Part shown: positions 6,761 through 6,998 of the stretch, one piece after another
How the letters are laid out: each line of letters opens with the position of its first letter
How positions within the stretch are numbered: position 1 is the stretch's first letter
NCBI GenBank assembly: GCA_003566335.1
Contig: PXDR01000381.1
Coordinates: forward strand, 1 to 6,998
Source of the DNA: Cyanobacteria bacterium T3Sed10_344R1
GTDB lineage: Bacteria > Cyanobacteriota > Cyanobacteriia > Phormidesmidales > Phormidesmidaceae
DNA: 6,998 bases
Direction: 5' to 3'
Notes under the pieces: generated by a model
The model's input: the letters and a program-made list of their open reading frames with translations, nothing else
Databases searched by the model: none
What the model was told of the DNA's origin: nothing
Position numbers and translations under genes: made by a program

Positions 6761-6818
6761 AAGCAAGAACTTCAAGCAAGAACTTCAAGCAAGAACTTCA
6801 AGCAAGAACTTCAAGCAA
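6761..6818. repeat. 13-bp tandem repeat, four perfect copies plus a 6-bp partial
   Basis: AAGCAAGAACTTC is repeated without interruption at 6761-6773, 6774-6786, 6787-6799 and 6800-6812, followed by AAGCAA (6813-6818). The array starts 66 bp upstream of the exported-protein start codon, at its promoter or leader position. There are no spacers, so it is not a CRISPR array. Each unit holds the 8-bp palindrome-like AAGAACTT and, on the minus strand, TTGCTT and TTGAAG, which loosely resemble -35 boxes. Perfect copy identity suggests recent slippage expansion. Confidence 0.95.
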
Positions 6819-6843
6819 AATCTAAGACTCAGAGGCATTAACC

Positions 6844-6876
6844 GTCTGTTCCTCGGGAACATCTCAGCCCTCAGAC
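6844..6876. other. Nested hairpin upstream of the tandem repeat
   Basis: GTTCC (6848-6852) and GGAAC (6856-6860) form a tight 5-bp stem with a TCG loop. An outer GTCTG/CAGAC pair (6844-6848 and 6872-6876) could form only in competition with the first base pair of the inner stem. No T-run follows on either strand. It may be a regulatory or RNA-processing structure, or chance. Confidence 0.25.
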
Positions 6877-6897
6877 ATACTGCTAAACCGCTCAGGT

Positions 6898-6966
6898 CTA
6901 GGTCAGGTATGTTTTAATCTGGAGAAATGTTGCCGTTATAGCGATCCCGATAAAGTATTGTGTCAT
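6898..6966 (-). CDS. Doubtful 22-codon small ORF with a GGGGGGAG ribosome-like site
   Basis: On the minus strand an ATG at 6966 opens a frame of 22 codons ending in TAG at 6898. The peptide begins MTQYFIGIAITATFLQ and has a short hydrophobic middle (residues 5-15). A purine-rich GGGGGGAG (6970-6977) precedes it, but its GGAG core is only 3 nt from the ATG, closer than optimal. It lies about 200 bp upstream of the exported-protein gene on the same strand and could be a leader peptide, a small membrane peptide or a chance frame. Length alone gives little support. Confidence 0.2.
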   Translation of the reverse strand: MTQYFIGIAITATFLQIKTYLT

Positions 6967-6998
6967 ATTCTCCCCCCGAGCCGCCGCCACCCAATTCC

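Larger units (their letters stand above)
6696..6998. other. Non-coding stretch at the right edge
   Basis: About 300 bp upstream of the exported-protein gene. Besides the tandem repeat, the nested hairpin and the doubtful small ORF, it holds an 8-bp palindrome GCTTAAGC (6750-6757) beside the repeat. No convincing -10/-35 pair was found. The next gene to the right is outside the window. Confidence 0.5.

Noticed and set aside
6761..6818. CRISPR array
   Set aside because: The 13-bp units abut with no spacers and are too short for CRISPR repeats; no cas genes are present.
1790..6956. CCCGATAAAGT shared between the dppB upstream region (about 1790-1800) and the right edge (about 6946-6956)
   Set aside because: An 11-nt match, with no further similarity and no shared context, is likely to be chance; no regulatory meaning could be supported.

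Overview
The window looks like cyanobacterial chromosome. It carries five copies of the octamer GCGATCGC (HIP1, at 319, 4178, 5117, 5795 and 6508), a hallmark of cyanobacterial genomes. Base composition is moderately GC-rich, as in Leptolyngbya-, Nodosilinea- or Synechococcus-like lineages; the exact taxon cannot be fixed from this stretch. There are no tRNA or rRNA genes, CRISPR arrays, transposases or phage genes.

Left part (1-3693, minus strand): an oligopeptide/dipeptide-type (family 5) ABC importer operon, read right to left. The substrate-binding lipoprotein comes first (3693-1990), then a DppB-type permease (1780-845), then a DppC-type permease (785 to the window edge, lacking its C-terminus). 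The ATPase gene or genes are not in the window and would be expected beyond position 1. The binding protein has a combined twin-arginine and lipobox signal. A hairpin lies in the gap after the binding-protein gene, and a perfect 15-bp tandem duplication lies between the two permease genes.

Middle (3694-4172): a divergent intergenic region of about 480 bp. It holds the likely importer promoter, a possible operator palindrome, several leader hairpins (one with a T-tract) and the upstream region of the rightward exporter gene.

Right part: a plus-strand half-size ABC exporter (4173-5921) resembling the MdlA/BmrC side of heterodimeric exporters, with Asp in place of the catalytic Glu after Walker B and no partner gene nearby. 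It converges, with a 6-bp gap, on a minus-strand gene (6695-5928) for an exported protein of unknown function with two GMT-like repeats. Upstream of that gene (6696-6998) are four perfect tandem copies of a 13-bp unit, small hairpins and a doubtful 22-codon ORF.

The three transcription units have no obvious shared function beyond two of them being transport systems. Nothing here clearly forms a new defence or mobile system. The points most worth attention are the partnerless degenerate exporter half, the Tat-type binding protein and the short repeats placed at translation or promoter positions.
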